Shown here in pieces: positions 1 to 13,490 of a DNA stretch of 64,000 nucleotides. The stretch is taken from contig QANU01112598.1 in NCBI GenBank assembly GCA_003254905.1, forward strand, positions 204,516 through 268,515. Direction: 5' to 3'. The translations under genes were made by a program, and so were the position numbers. Positions within the stretch are counted from its first letter, which is position 1, and every line of letters starts with the position of its first letter. The notes beneath the pieces are model-generated. The model saw nothing but the letters and a program-made list of their open reading frames with translations. It made no database searches and was not told where the DNA came from. The DNA comes from Nissolia schottii (Eukaryota > Streptophyta > Magnoliopsida > Fabales > Fabaceae).

Positions 1-738
1 AGCCACAAAAAGCAATTTTTTTCAAACAAACAAATATGAAGAATACAAGGAGATTTTTATTTTTTGCTTCAAGGTTCGTGGTTAATAAACAGCATCACAG
101 TGGTGGTGACTTCAATGACAGTGACAAAGGCGATTGGAGTGGCTGGCTTGGGATGGTTATGGCCCACAACTCAAAAGGATGAAGGCTTGGATGGTTGCAT
201 TGTGACTCTAATGAAAAACAGTGAAAGGGGGAAAGGGTTAGTGGTGAGAAGGGAAAGAGATGAAGGTGGCATTCGGGCCAAGGAGAAGCATGGCGGACTG
301 GTGATGGCACGAGGCTGGCAGGCAACAATGCTCGGTGGGCAGCCAGCTGCGCTTTAGAGGATGAGACACTGAGCTGGGGTGTGGCCGTGTGAGAGAAGGG
401 AGATGTGTTGTTAGGTTCAGGGTTTTTTTTGGGGTTGGCCCTAAAACAAAAAAGCATCAATTTTCTTCTTGAAAGGCCAACCCGGAATGAACCCATATGA
501 CCCATGGGTTATGTAAGCCAGGTCAATATGACCCGGGATCTAAATGAGCTGCATTATAAACAACCCAACCTGGCCTTTTTGGCAGGTCGAGCCGAGTTGG
601 CTCATAAGTTGCAACCCCCACTATGACGACACTTGACAGATCCCTTCTTTTTATTGTTTTCTCATTTCTATTATTTTACTAGCTTGGTACTTCTTTATAA
701 TCTCAGTTGAACCTTAACCCTGGATATTGCTGCTGCAG
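1..738 (+). other. Intron of the PP2A B55 gene with repeat-like sequence
   Basis: This is upstream intron sequence of the B55 gene, ending at the CAG acceptor just before position 739. Positions 150-350 are richer in G/C than the other introns but hold no recognisable protein. Positions 475-625 carry the pyrimidine/purine blocks (ACCCATGGGT, CAACCCAACC) common in degraded hAT-type repeats. I cannot assign a family. Confidence 0.5.
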
Positions 739-2382
739 AGGTTATAACATCAGCAGAATTTCACCCGACACATTGCAATACATTGGCATATAGTAGTTCA
801 AAGGGTTCGATTCGTCTTGTTGACTTGCGGCAGTCAGCATTATGTGATTCTCATGCCAAACTGTAAGCTCAAGTTTTGCTTTTGTTCTTATTTGTTTTTG
901 GTACTTAACAATTGGTTCAGTTGATTGTCAAAATTGGAGGAAAGATAATTCCTTTCTTTCTTGACTTGGGACAAACAAAAAGTTTGCCTATGAACAAAAA
1001 GCATTTTTTTTGAAGCCTATAATTTGTAAACATTTTATGTAATTTCTTATGCCTGGTAGACTCACAGGCAATCACCCTTTTTTGTTTTACAGATTTGAAG
1101 AGCAGGAGGCCCCAGGCTCCCGATCATTTTTCACGGAGATTATTGCTTCTATCTCAGACATAAAATTTGGGAAGGATGGAAGATATATACTTAGTCGTGA
1201 TTACATGACTCTAAAGGTTTGAAAGCTTTATAATTACTAAAAATCCCTGCTTTTTTGTTAAAGCTTTCCTAAGTATTTTGATTGGCGGTACTTTAAAATT
1301 TAAATTTATTGAATTGAATTTCATGTGTTATGAACATTTGGTCTAGGTGGTGTGATTCTTACTTGGACGCCCAATTGGATTTATTGAGAATTTGTTATGT
1401 AACAAAATCTTTTGGTGGCCCTCTATTTAAATTACTGTTTTTGTGTCTGTGTTCCTCAGATGTTCAATTGTTTGGTTGTCTGAGAATGCTATGTTGTTTA
1501 TTTTCTAACCTGCTTTCGGTTATGCTCAAAATATCTCATCTCACTCTACGTTTTTACGTGTTTGTCAGTTATGGGATATCAACATGGATTCTGGTCCAGT
1601 TGCAACATTCCAGGTTCACGAGTATCTAAGGCCAAAGGTTAGATTCCTCTGTTTAGATATGTGATTAACCGTGTATTTTTGGTGCTGATCGAGCCATAGT
1701 AATTCAGATTTTCTTTCTTAATTTTCAGCTTTGTGATTTGTATGAAAACGATTCAATTTTTGACAAGTTTGAGTGTTGTCTGAGTGGCGACGGATTACGT
1801 GTTTCAACTGGGTCTTACAGGTTTGTGATTCAAACTCAACCTACCTGTGGTTCTGTTATCATTGAACCTGCATCTCACTATTTTGTTTCATTTGATACCC
1901 AGCAATCTATTCCGTGTGTTCGGTTGTGCCCCGGGTAGCACGGAGGCTACAACTTTGGAAGCTTGTAAAAATCCAATGAGGTAATTTTACACAGGAAACT
2001 GATGCCAATTTTGATTTTGTTATGCTTTGTAGCATTTATATCAAGTTTTTCCATTTTTTCAGACGGCAAGTTCAAACCCCTTCAAGGCCTTCTAGATCAC
2101 TGGGAACTAGTATAACACGAGTTGTGAGACGCGGTCAGTTGTATATTTAATCACCTTTTCTATCTTCGACTGAGTTTTCGATTTTCACTCTTGCTCTTGC
2201 TATGTAGTATATTCTGACTTAAAACATCTTTGTAATCTTGAACAGGAGCGGAAAGCAGTGGTGTCGATGCAAATGGGAATTCTTTTGATTTTATGACGAA
2301 GTTGCTACACTTAGCATGGCATCCAACTGAGAATTCCATCGCTTGCGCTGCCGCAAATAGCTTATACATGTACTATGCTTAA
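739..2382 (+). CDS. PP2A 55 kDa regulatory subunit B (B55), 3' part, seven exons
   Basis: This is the C-terminal part of a B55-type regulatory subunit of serine/threonine protein phosphatase 2A, a WD40 beta-propeller that selects substrates for the PP2A core. Exons by reading-frame continuity: 739-862, 1093-1216, 1569-1637, 1729-1820, 1903-1980, 2063-2133 and 2246-2382. They encode about 230 residues. Family signatures are [54 protein letters not shown], the disordered insert [13 protein letters not shown], and the end [23 protein letters not shown] before TAA. All introns have GT/AG ends and the reading frame is open across every junction. The first exon begins inside a Glu codon, so upstream exons lie beyond the window. 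Plant B55 proteins are about 500 aa, so roughly half is present. No disabling changes were seen. Confidence 0.93.
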
Positions 2383-4282
2383 GAAAAGATTGGAGGGACA
2401 TGTTTTTGGGTTGCCGTGAAGAAGGCGGCTGCTTCTTACCAACCATTTGGCGGCCGCATTTAATTCTCACGCACAAGAAAGTTGCCTTTGAAAAATCTCC
2501 TGCAGGTGCTTTTAGAGAAAGAAAAAAAAAAGATCCAGAAGTGGCTGTTTCAAAATACCTTGGTAGCATCTCTCTTTTGTTTTTTTTTTTTTTCCCCCAT
2601 TTCCCTCCTTGGCCCTGATATTCTTTACCCCCTTTTTTTTGTTGTATCTTCTTTCTAAAAAGGAGGTGCAGTTCAATGCTTCAAAATTGTGTTTGGCTTG
2701 CAAATGAACGAAGAAAAAAAAATGTGATTGTAGCTCTCCTACAACAAGATACTAAAAGGATGTTCAATATCTGCCACTAGGATAAAAGTTAAAAATGTAG
2801 TTTTTTTTTTTCTCTTCCTTTTTTGTTTTTGTTTTTGACCAGATGTCTTGTGGGATGGAGCAGTGGGAGCCTACAGTGCATCATTTTTTCATTGATTATT
2901 TTTGTGTTGGAATTTTTTCTTTTTTTAATTCGACAATGCTTCATAGTCTAATTTTTGCTGTGCACAGTTGTCGATTTTCTTTTTGTAAAATGTCAAAGTG
3001 CTAGTCTTAGGTTGCAAATGATGTAGGATATATAAACTTGAATTACCTCTTGCAACCTGACATCTTTAGTTGTAAGTCACTTAAATTTTGATGCATTTCT
3101 CACATGTATGCTTGGGTTTCTGTTTCTTCCCCTTTTTGCCACAACTTATGTGATGATTTTGATTTTTTCCTTTTTTCTTGACAAAAGGGTGAATCTCGTT
3201 TATATGCAACACAATATGACACGGCTTGAGTATCATGAAAATTGAACTAAATCATTGTAGCAGATGCACATCGTGACTTCTGACCAAAATTTCCATTTTG
3301 ACTACAAACAAAGGGACTCAAAGCAGCCTCATGCATAATCCTCTCCAATATCTGGCTTCTCTCTCTGGTTTTTCTGTTATTGACACGTGTTCAATGTTTC
3401 ACATTTTAAAGTATGATTTTCAGTTTCTAATAACCTAAGAAGTGTTGATATGGGATTTGATATTTTGTGTTAAAATGATTTGTAAATCTCTTTCTTAGTA
3501 TATAGAATATTTAGTATTTAAAATATTTTTTTCGCATATGGTCTAGACACTATTTGAAATTTTTTTGAATATAATTCAGACACACACGGACGCGACAAAT
3601 CATAAACTTTTTATTTGAATTATTTTGGGCATATGGGACAAGTGTCTATGTCTAAGGTGTATCAGCCATGTAGACAACACTTTCATGAAGTGTCCATGCT
3701 TCTAAGTTAACTAAATATGTCTTGTCAATTTTTGGTCAAAAATAGATTCTAATAAGGCCCTATTAAAATTTAACACACAACCCTCTGGAAAATGGTTTTC
3801 CAGATTTGACTCAGATATTGCAAATTTAAGTTTGCTAGGACTAAGTTTACATGAATTATCTAAATGACAAATTAAATTATATATTTCCTATTGAACTTGG
3901 CTTAAACTTGTCATTTACAAGTAACTAGACAGGTAAATTGAGGAACCAGTAACTACCTGTTTGGACAGCCCAATTGTGTAAAGGCATATGTAATGTAAAT
4001 TGTCCAAACGACAATACACTTGGGTCAACTTTCTACACACTGTAGTTCAGAAGATAGCTTGCATTATTAATTAGTGACATGCGCCCAAAAACACGAATGA
4101 GTGATAACATGCAGTTTATAGACGACAAAAAATAAACATGCAGCTTATAGAAACATCGGCCTTTCATTTTTTGTTTTGTTTCTGGTAGTGACCTTTTCCA
4201 CACAATAAATTCTTGGGCCTTTGGCCTCCCATGCATGGCTTGTGTTGTGTTAAATTTCTATTTTTGTGCTTCTCTTTTTGTG
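2383..4282. other. 3' UTR of the B55 gene, then intergenic sequence
   Basis: The stretch after the TAA at 2382 has T-rich tracts (around 2578-2595 and 2800-2812) and probably holds the 3' UTR up to about 3 kb. From there to 4282 the sequence is AT-rich with stops in all frames and no recognised gene. No poly(A) site could be fixed. Confidence 0.4.
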
Positions 4283-5640
4283 TTTACATAAGAGAAGTGC
4301 TCAAGAGTCATACTCTTTAACTTAACTTATCTTCTTATTCATTCTGTACGTACCATTGTCAAAAAATTTGAAACTAAAATTAATAAGATGAATTTAAATT
4401 TTGACAAATGTATGAACAAAAAAAAGTAAGATCTCTAAGTATCTTTCTTGTAGGATTTGGTGGTGTAGCACATTGTTTGTGTGGTAGTTTGTTACGATTC
4501 CCGAGCATAAGTTGCTTCATTTGGGTGGCTTTCGGTGTTTGTTACAAGAGAAGTGCTTAGGAGTCATACTCTTTAACCTAACTTATCTTTCTATTCATTT
4601 TGTACGTATTGTTTGACAAAGTAAAGAATAACAAATAGAGTTTGTTAGGATTTAAATTTGTTTGTTTTATCTTTTCCATAGGTTTAGACTTATCTTCATT
4701 TTATTATCATCTAAATACATTATCCTTGTAACTGATTTACCTATTTAATAACATTTTTAGTATGACTCACACTTGAGTTCAACCGGCCTTTCATCTTTCA
4801 AAACGTCTTTATGGTTCAAAGCTTTTTTTTTTTTTTTTTATGGCTAATGTCAAACATAACACCAGAATACTTGGTGTTTTATCAAATGGAGAAACTCCAA
4901 TGCCCCTCAGCCCTCGGTGGCTTTATCGGAGATACTTCAGCGCCCCTCCTAGTGGTCCCTCCCCTCGGATGTGCGTGTTTGTTGGGAAAGAGGTTTAACC
5001 ATCTCATTTGTGGCTTTTGCTCCTGACGCATATCTCATCTCCTTGTTTGAGCATGGCTCACAAGTTGTGTTTTCAAAGACCCTCCTTCGCCTGACCATCG
5101 ACATAAAAATTTACAATGAAGTTTGGTTGTTAATCCACGTTGTTTTTCATTTTCACATCCAACATTTCAAGACTATAATATTCCATGGTCTTGTTGGCAA
5201 GATTTATTTCGGCCAAGGTCATCATCTCTTTCATCATTCATTTCCGTTGTTGTCATGATCCAAATATGACCTTTGCAAGACGACGCCCAATTTGAAGGAG
5301 GGTGACAAAGTAAAGGATAACAATTAAGGTTTGTTAGGATTGAAATTTTTGTTTTATCTTTTTCATAGGTTTATGCTTATCTTCATTTTATTCTTATCGA
5401 AATATGTTATCCTTGTAACTGATTTATTTATTTAATAACATTTTTTGTATGATACACACTTGAGTTCAACCATCCTTTTTATTCAAAACGTCTTTATCAT
5501 TGTCAAAATTTGAAATTGAAATTAATGTGATGAATTCCAATTTTGACAAATGTACGTAAAAAAAAAGATTTGTAAGCATCTCTCTAGTAGGGTTTAGTGG
5601 TGTTGCATTTTGTTGTTTGTATTGAAGTTTTGATCTACTT
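4283..5640. repeat. Tandem duplication, second copy split by an LTR element
   Basis: A unit starting with AGAGAAGTGCT and TCATACTCTTTAAC occurs at 4283-4545 and again from 4545. The second copy breaks off after TGTACGTA near 4608 and resumes at about 5500 with CATTGTCAAAATTTG, which corresponds to CATTGTCAAAAAATTTG near 4354 in the first copy. The interruption is the LTR element at 4614-5499. Copy boundaries are by eye. Confidence 0.6.
4614..5499 (+). mobile_element. Short non-autonomous LTR retroelement (TRIM-like)
   Basis: Two direct repeats of about 198 bp, 4614-4811 and 5303-5499, begin TGACAAAGTAAAG and share most of their length to AAACGTCTTTA. The first is followed by TGGTTCAAAGC, close to a Met-tRNA primer-binding site. 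The second is preceded by GAAGGAGGG, a polypurine tract. The internal 490 bp have no complete gag or pol. A possible target duplication is TTGTT/TTGTC (4 of 5). The element sits inside the second copy of a tandem duplication, so it is younger than that duplication. Confidence 0.6.
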
Positions 5641-8600
5641 TGAGTTTGTGTAGATTTAGTTAGCATTTCTCTTTGGCTGGTTTGTTTCGAGAGTTTGAGC
5701 ATTTCTTAAATTATAAGAAAATGGAAGAAAAAAAGACTTTTTCTTTTCTAAAAATGTTCATGTCAAATGATTAATTTTGCTGGAGAGTTGGTGTGGGGGG
5801 CACGGCATCTCCGTGTGTAGCGTGTTGGGCGGGGGAAGGACATGGGACATTTGACACCAGCCTCACGCTTTGTATCGTGTACATTTTTTTTAGCACATTT
5901 AATACCTGATTAAGAAATACTCTTTTTTATTCTTCAATGTTAAATATATTTAATACAATTGTGTCTAAATGTATTGGATTATCAATAAATTTAAAAATAC
6001 AAAATGAACTAATATTAAAGAATAGAGAGAATATTATTTATTATTAATTTTAATTTATAGTACTTAAAAAAATAAAAATATATAAAAATTAAAAAGTCAA
6101 TAATAAATATTACTCTAAAAATACAAATGTGCTTCGTTAACCTTTATAATTTCTCACTCTCACTTTCACATTCACATAGTACCCGATTTCTTAGGACATC
6201 ATATGTATCTCTGTCTTGTGTTGTTGACTATTTGTGTATGTTGTGTTTTTCTGTTTCAAGATTCACACAGTGCTTTGAGCCCTCCCTCTCAGTCTCTCAC
6301 ATGTACAGGGCCATCTCGCTGCAATGCTGTTCATTATCATTTAATGACACAACTAGTCACTCACCCACCTTTGGGAAGTATTTTTTTAAGAGTATCCTCT
6401 TCCCGAAAATTATTATGTTTAAGTATTGTGAGGAACTTTAAGGTGAGTGACTCTCTTAACTTAATTTTAATTCTTTACATTATGGTGGACTACTTCTCAT
6501 GCTGTTAGATCAAATTTCAGTTGGTATATCATATATATATTTTATGTTTTTTTTTGCACACAATATATTTAATTATGCTTAGAGGGAGCAAAAAGTCCTA
6601 ATTAATAAGGTAAATGGAAAATGTTCAGGTGATAACTGACACATAGGAATGTATGAGTTTTGGGACCTAGAATGGTCAACAAACACCACACCATAAGAAA
6701 TTAGAAAAAAAATAATATTACTACAGGGTGTCACGGTGGTAATCTGTCATAGCTACGATGAACCAGAATTGCCACGACGGTTATGGACCGCCACAGTGTT
6801 ATCACTACCAAAGTAGTGTTGGGGCCTACTACCCTAAGCTACCCCTAAAAAGACTAATTACCTACCATAGGTGAAGACATTGTGCTTCCACAAGAAAAAA
6901 TGAGCAAAATAGTAATCGTGCTTGGGAGGAACCTTAGAAACTTTGAAGGAATTAGCGAGTTGTAGAGCTGTCTGGGGGGTTCTATTTACAGGAGGAGAAA
7001 GGGTATCCTCCTCCTCACTGCTACTGTAGTGCTAGGGTTTTTTGAACCTTCTGTGTCACTGCAATGCGTTGAGTGTGCTTCAACGTGACGCATGCTCTGT
7101 GTCGATACAACACTGTGGGAGTGCTACAGTGCCATTCCAAGAGAATGGGTCTTCACAACGTAGCAAGTGTGGTTGCTTCAGATGTTTAGGGTGGTGGGTG
7201 CAGTGTTGCTTGTGGGCTAACAATGGTGTGAATCTCAGTAAATGAGAGTAGTAGTTGCAAGGTGGAGGATAGAGGGTGATGTGGTTACTCAGTCTGAAGG
7301 TTTGGGGACTAGGTGATGTGGAACCTCAAGGATATAAAGATCTCGAAACCCTAATACACACTTTGACTCAGAACAAGGAATAAGATAAAAACCCTCCCTA
7401 CTAAATCCTTAAGGAACCTGCCCTCAAAAACGTAGATAATTGGATAAGAACAAGAAATTGAGAATTACCTTAGAATGAGATTACCCAATTTCTTGATTAA
7501 ACAAGAAAAATAAATCACTTGCTTTGCACACACAAAGAGATCACCCATTTGTAAAGAAGGTTTTCTAAGGAGAAAATAATATAAAATTTCATTCATTAAA
7601 AGTTGTTTTACTCATGTTTGTTGGGGTATTTATAACCTTTCACATTATGTTAAAATTTAAACTAAAGATAAACTTAATTTAAACTAAAAATAAGTCTCAT
7701 AACAATAGACCTAAGATTGAGCTAATAAAATAAAATAAATTTCAATGTTCTAAATAATTAAAATAAATAAACAAAACATAACTAAAATAAGATAATGATC
7801 TAACATAGCCTAAATAAGATAACATTAATTTGTAGTACGTGAAAATTTTCATATTGTCCTCTAGTGATGTAATGTCCAATTTATTTATTATTATTTTGCC
7901 CCCTTTGCACGTATCCCTAGGGATCAAACATCGAGGAGTTGCCTTTTTTTTTAGTTTGATTTCGTGCATGTGTTGTTCAAGTTCAGAGGTGGGTCTGATC
8001 TAGTTCACTTTAATGAGGTGAGTTTTGTTAACAAGGTTAAGAAAATTGGCATGTGTTGGTGTGTCTGCCTAAGTAATTGGTGTGTTTGGATAACGAGTTA
8101 GCGTGCTAGCCCAAATAGTTGGTGTGACTGCCCAGAGAGTTGGTGCAATTTCCCAAGACTGCCCAATGTTTAGGTGATTCTCCCTGTTGGTTGAATTTGT
8201 TTTCTACACTGTTGATAAGTGTGATGATTCTGATAGTTGTGTAGTTTGGGCACTCCTTCGAGTTGAGTTTTATGTTTAGGGTGTTTTGAGTTTGTGATGT
8301 TGCGTGATTTCAATGTTGGACACTATGATGGGTTTGTGTTGTAACAAACTTTGCTCCTCTTTTGTTTGAGTCTTTTGAGCCTTATTAATTATTAAAAATA
8401 AAATATTCCATTATTTTCAAAATTCTTCACAGTACCAGGGTTGATCAAGGTGGTGATGGACTTTGATTCTATGATTAATGGTCTTGAGTTTAAGAACCAT
8501 GACGGAAAAAAATTCTTGTGGGTAGATCTCTACCTTTTGCAAGAGGGTTTTTAGCTAGGCTAGATTAGGTTAGTCGATTCTTGGTGATAGGGCATGAATG

Positions 8601-9883
8601 TCATGGGTTCAATTAAGACCAATTTTTTTTTTAAAAAAAAAAAAAATCACTTGTGATGGTGCAACCTAGCTGAGGGATGGAAACATGGGATGAAATGGAT
8701 GAGCGGTAGAGGGATCAATTGGAGGCTGTATAGATTAGAGATCAGATTGATATTATGCAAGTATGAACTTTTCTTGGTTCGAAGCTTGAAGAAACTCTAA
8801 AATTTTAACGATTTTAATAATAAAAATTGCCCAAATCGTAAGCCCTAAGAATTGCCTATTTTTGTAGCTCATTTAACGTACAAATATAAAATGTTAGATT
8901 ATATAATTGAAAATGAGCTTTTAATATTTTTATCGTGTTAAAGTGTCAAATATTTGATTTTTTTCCCCCCTCCAGTTTAAGCTTTTAATCAACCTTCAAA
9001 GAATTTTAACAACTTTGTGCCATGTCTTGTATTCTTAGGATATTTCAGTGTGATTTCACCCAAAATATAATGCCACAACCCACAGTACTCATGCATATCA
9101 TTAGATCAAATCTAAGACAGTATAAAAAAATTAAAAGAAAGAAAAAAGAACTTTAAATCCGAATTATGGAAATGTACTCTTAGCTTGATGGCACTACAGT
9201 AAGTTGTTCACATTATGCCCAAGGCCAAGGGAGAAAACTTTCATTAGTATCCATCGTCATCATCATTCGGTTCCGTTTTTTGGGGTAAGTATTATATATT
9301 ACTATATAGTAGTATTATTGCAGCAATTACAGTGAGATGATCATGATTTATATGAAAGAGGGTGAAATGGGCGGTGATGATGAAGAATGTGTCGTGGCTA
9401 CTGCTCACATAAAAGATGGGCGATGCTGAGTGGCCGAGTGAGGAGTGAGAGCACAATCTTCAAATTGTAACCGCCCACGTGGCGCTGAGGTCATCATTAC
9501 CAAGTTCAGCTGGGTAGGTGGGGCCCACTCAAATCCTTCGTTGTTTCGCACGAGCCCTGTGTTTTTTCTTTTCTCTTTAAATCATTATCCAAATCAAATC
9601 ATAGCCCTTGGATTTATCATCCAAAATTATTTCTGGTAAAAGGTGGGTCCACTCTAACCGAACTCATAACTATTTAAACTTATTGTATCTTGAACATAGT
9701 TGTCCACACTTAAGGAAGAGTAGCCATTCATAGAGTATATATTTTATCGTGCTAAGATAATTTAATTAAAATATATATTATTTATAATAAGTGTTACTAA
9801 AAATAAATCTATAATTTTTTATTTTATCACAAATGACATTTAAATAATTATAAAGAAGAATTATAAATATTTATTACCATGTC
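5641..9883. other. Intergenic, no gene recognised; degraded repeats
   Basis: There is no coding exon that I can support. 6000-6120 is very AT-rich. 7290-7930 resembles degraded LTR-type sequence with an inverted promoter-like TATTTATAA. 8040-8150 holds an imperfect short repeat built on GTTGGTGTG and TGCCCAA. 9360-9540 is less AT-rich and contains CCCACGTGGC, a G-box-like ACGTG core, but no associated ORF. Confidence 0.35.
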
Positions 9884-10441
9884 TAGGGGTGCACATGGGT
9901 CCAAGTCAACCCAATGACCCGACTAATCAAATTCAACCCAAACTAATATTTTTGGGTTGGGTCAAGTCATCGGATTGGTTTGGATATTTTTTATGAACCC
10001 AATTTTAATCGGGTTTGATATCTAGTTTTAAAATTGAACCCGCATACCTAACCCGATGACTCAATTACCTAATTTTTTATATAAGAAAAATTATTTATTC
10101 CTTACTTCCCCTTCATCACAATCATGGTCACGTTCAAGGGGAAATGAGATTTTGAAGAAAAAAAAAGTGATAATTGTTATATGAGATCTATTATGAATAG
10201 TTTTTATTTTGAAATAGATAAAGAATATGTTTTTTGTATCGACATATTTTATATTAATTTTTCTCTTTAAAATAAACATGATTCGACTACCTAACCCAAT
10301 CCAATTAACATCGGGTTGAGTTGTATCAGGTTTAAAATATTTTTTAAAAAAAATTGATCCAACCAAACCCAAGTCCATTTACTTGGGTTGGATTTTATTT
10401 TATTCTAAACCCGACTCAACCCGACTCGGGTGCACCTCTTA
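9884..10441. mobile_element. hAT-like non-autonomous element
   Basis: The left end reads TAGGGGTGCACATGGG and the right end, reverse complemented, TAAGAGGTGCACCCGAG, giving imperfect terminal inverted repeats. Sub-terminal CAACCC/GGGTTGGGT blocks appear on both sides, as is common in plant hAT derivatives of this end type. The 8 bp flanks do not match well. No transposase is present in the 558 bp. Confidence 0.55.
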
Positions 10442-11590
10442 TCATACGTGTTTGTTATGTTATAATATTTCAATGATTATATGCATTTTATACATAAAAT
10501 ATTTAAATTATTAATTATTGTGTAATTTTATTGAATTTATTTAAATTTTAATATATTTATTTAAATTTTCATTAAATAAAAATATATATATATATATATA
10601 TATATTTTTTAATTGTAAATGCCGTAACACTTCTCTGTACATAGAATTTCTTTCTTTTCCATGAAAAAAAAAGAGCATTTTTCAAAACCGAAGGTTCTTA
10701 TACAGTTCGTACTGTACATGTAACCGACTCACATTGTGATATCTTAAACCTTTATTAGAAATTTCTAATACACATGAAACTAGTACAAGAAAGGAAAGGG
10801 CACGAGTCAAAATATATTAAATTTAACTAAATGGCCAATGAAAGGCACCCACCTAGACACTCAGCCCATCATTATCATCATCACAAGATGACAAAAGACC
10901 TTTTCCCGTGAAAGCTCAGTGCTGTGACTGGAGGAACTTCCCCCAATCCCCACTCAGTGCATCCACTCACCCCCCCGCCAGTGGGGTTCAGCCACGTATT
11001 TGCGGGTGACACTGGCCGTGCTGGGAGGGTGGGGTAACGGTAACTCCACGCAAATTTTCTTTTCCCCTTGTTCACGCTTTAACGTCCTGGATTTGCTTTT
11101 ACAGGATTCAATGGCTTTGATGATCTCGTGTTACATACTTAAAAAAAAAAGAAACACTTAATAGACAAAAAGAAGCCCAAAATCATCCCTCTAGATTTCA
11201 GTTTCCCACAATTAGATCTCTCTGAATTTGTTTGAAATTAAAATGTATGTGGGAGAGCGTATGTGAAATTTAACGAGTCATGTGACATCTGTTATGCTAT
11301 ACGTAAGATGGGTATGCTAGAGAAATAGACAGAAGGATCAATTTGTCTAATGGTAGATTTTAATAGGGATCAATGACCAATTTGTTTGATGATAGAATTT
11401 AATATGGACCAATATGATCACGTGGCATCCGTTATGGGGGGTTTGTCCACTCAATATTTTCTAGAGTTAAATATATTTTTAGTTCGTTATAAATTTTGAA
11501 TTTTATATTTTATTCCTTATAAAAAAAATTTGCTAAAAATTATCCCTCATAAATTTTTTTTGTAAAATTTTAGTCTTTATCACCTCCCAA
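10442..11590. repeat. (AT)n microsatellite and AT-rich intergenic sequence
   Basis: An (AT)n run lies at about 10582-10605. The segment 10870-11060 is locally GC-richer and contains runs of C, but its ORFs have no recognisable domain. From 11460 to 11590 the sequence has the 'attttagtt...ttagtcttta' style common in plant repeats. Confidence 0.35.
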
Positions 11591-13050
11591 CTTAGGACGT
11601 GACTGCACGTGGGGCTACTACCCTACGAAAGCAGTGATGCGGTATACTAAAACATGTAATAAATGCAAATGACGAGTAAATAATGACTGATTCTTTAATT
11701 AATATCTGAAAACTAATTAATAACTCGTTTGCATAATATTTGAACCAAAATATGAATGAGTTACAAAGTAATTATGTTTGAAAATGAAGTTCATAAAACT
11801 ACTATGGATCCTGTCCTAGGTGTTTGGTAGACCCCACTGCGAAGCAGAACTTACCACTGACACTGGATCTTCGCTGCTACTGGACGAGGAGGACGTCCTC
11901 AATATCCTCAGCCGAATCTGAAAATGATTTGATAGAGGGGTGAGTTGTCAACATAGTGGTGGGTACCTCGGTATCACACAAATCACACGTACTGCATATA
12001 GTGGCATATAAATACATACATGTATATTGAAGAAATTGGCATGGTAAATAACGCATATAATTGGATAAATGAAGTAACTGATAAAGCTGAATGTAACTGA
12101 AAAACTAAATATAACTGAATAACTGGAATAAACTGAATATATCTGAAAAACTGATAACTGGAAAGTAAAATTGTACGTATTCCCACATCTTTGGCGAAGG
12201 AATACGATTCAAGGGAGTCGTAGCCTGACCTTACTTCACCAGGAATATTTTCGGGTGGTTCCGATATGCACGCAACCCGGATACCTGCGAGGGTACGCAT
12301 ACCCTAAGTCTAAGAAGCCTTGCGCTCAGGGGTCTGGTAAGGCCCACATGCCATAACTGAGGAGCCTTGCGCTCATATCAATCTATTGTTGGGTCTGAGT
12401 TACGAGCTTGTAGGACCTCATACTCTTCTAAGTCGTTTATTTTAGAATATACTGTTTATGAAGTCTTTTAGGGAATTGTTTTTCGATTACCAAGTTGTTA
12501 AGGTCTAAGGCTACTGATTATGACAAGTGTATACTATTTAACTAGTCTTTAGATATTAGTCTGACTCAAGGACTAGGGTCCCACACTTAGGATAGGATTC
12601 CCAGTTAAGAGAGGTGTGTCATAAGCAGACATCTTAAGTATCAAGACTTCCCTTAGCCAGAACTTGCCCCTTGTTAGAGTCTTTGCTTAATCAGAGTCTT
12701 TATTATTAAGTTTTATATATGATCTTAACCTAGCATCTCTAAGGATATCAAACCTAGGGGTTTAGGTCTGTCCTAACATAGCATAACATAATATAGCATG
12801 ACACACACACACACATATATATATAACATAATCACATAGCATAGCATATCACATCGCATTTATTGAGCATGTATATCTGTCCAAGTATTTACTAACATAT
12901 TATAGACTGAATGAATATCTAACAAATTCTTAGCAAGTATAGCATAACTAACTCTATTGGTAGACCAACAAAGTAGGACCACTGACGCATTGGGACCGCC
13001 ATTCATCTGGAAAGTCGCGGAACGGAGGGACGCTGACATTGAGGGACCCA
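11590..13050. mobile_element. Probable LTR-retrotransposon remnant (unclassified)
   Basis: This block of moderately GC-rich, non-coding sequence resembles plant Gypsy-type LTR and leader sequence. It contains a repeated GAGCCTTGCGCTCA-like segment (12310-12375) and ends at GGGACCCATGACA. A related style of sequence recurs at 36650-37100. I could not identify paired LTRs, a primer-binding site or any gag/pol domain, so the class is a guess. Confidence 0.3.
12802..12826. repeat. (CA)n-(TA)n compound microsatellite
   Basis: An ACACACACACACAC run is followed directly by ATATATATATA. It is a simple sequence repeat in non-coding DNA. Confidence 0.8.
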
Positions 13051-13339
13051 TGACACAATATACATTAGTTTATTGTGAAAATTAACCAATTTTTATATTT
13101 TATTTTAAAAAAATTTCCATATTCATTTTGTGTGTGTTGCTTGCTTTGTTCGCATGCTTGTGGAGCCTCTACTGTGTCATGGGCCACTTGTTGTTGGCGG
13201 CTAAAGCTTTAAAGCGCTCTGCCTCAATTCAACCTCACACATGTGTCGGTCAAGTTCATCTAATTACTTATTATGTCGTGGATTTAGATTTTGATTATAT
13301 ACTAGTTAATATATTGGTGGATGGAAATAAATCTTTTTA

Positions 13340-13490
13340 TGTTAAAATTAATTATGTTTGATCATGTAATAAGAGATAAAAACACAAAAATTTTAATTGA
13401 GTCTTATTAATTTTAAGAGAATTTCACTTAATCAAAATTTTTGTATTTTTATTACTTGTTACATGATTAACCATGACCAATTTTATCTTG
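13340..13490. mobile_element. Hairpin MITE, copy 1
   Basis: Positions 13341-13401 (TGATCATGTAATAAGAGA... core) are repeated in inverted orientation at 13425-13488 (TTGTATTTTTATTACTTGTT) around a short loop TTATTAATTTTAAGAG. The whole 150 bp can fold into one imperfect hairpin. A related copy with the same centre is at 20450-20590. Confidence 0.55.

Noticed and set aside
12860..13051. 63-codon minus-strand frame near the end of the LTR-like block
   Set aside because: No domain and sequence typical of LTRs rather than coding DNA.
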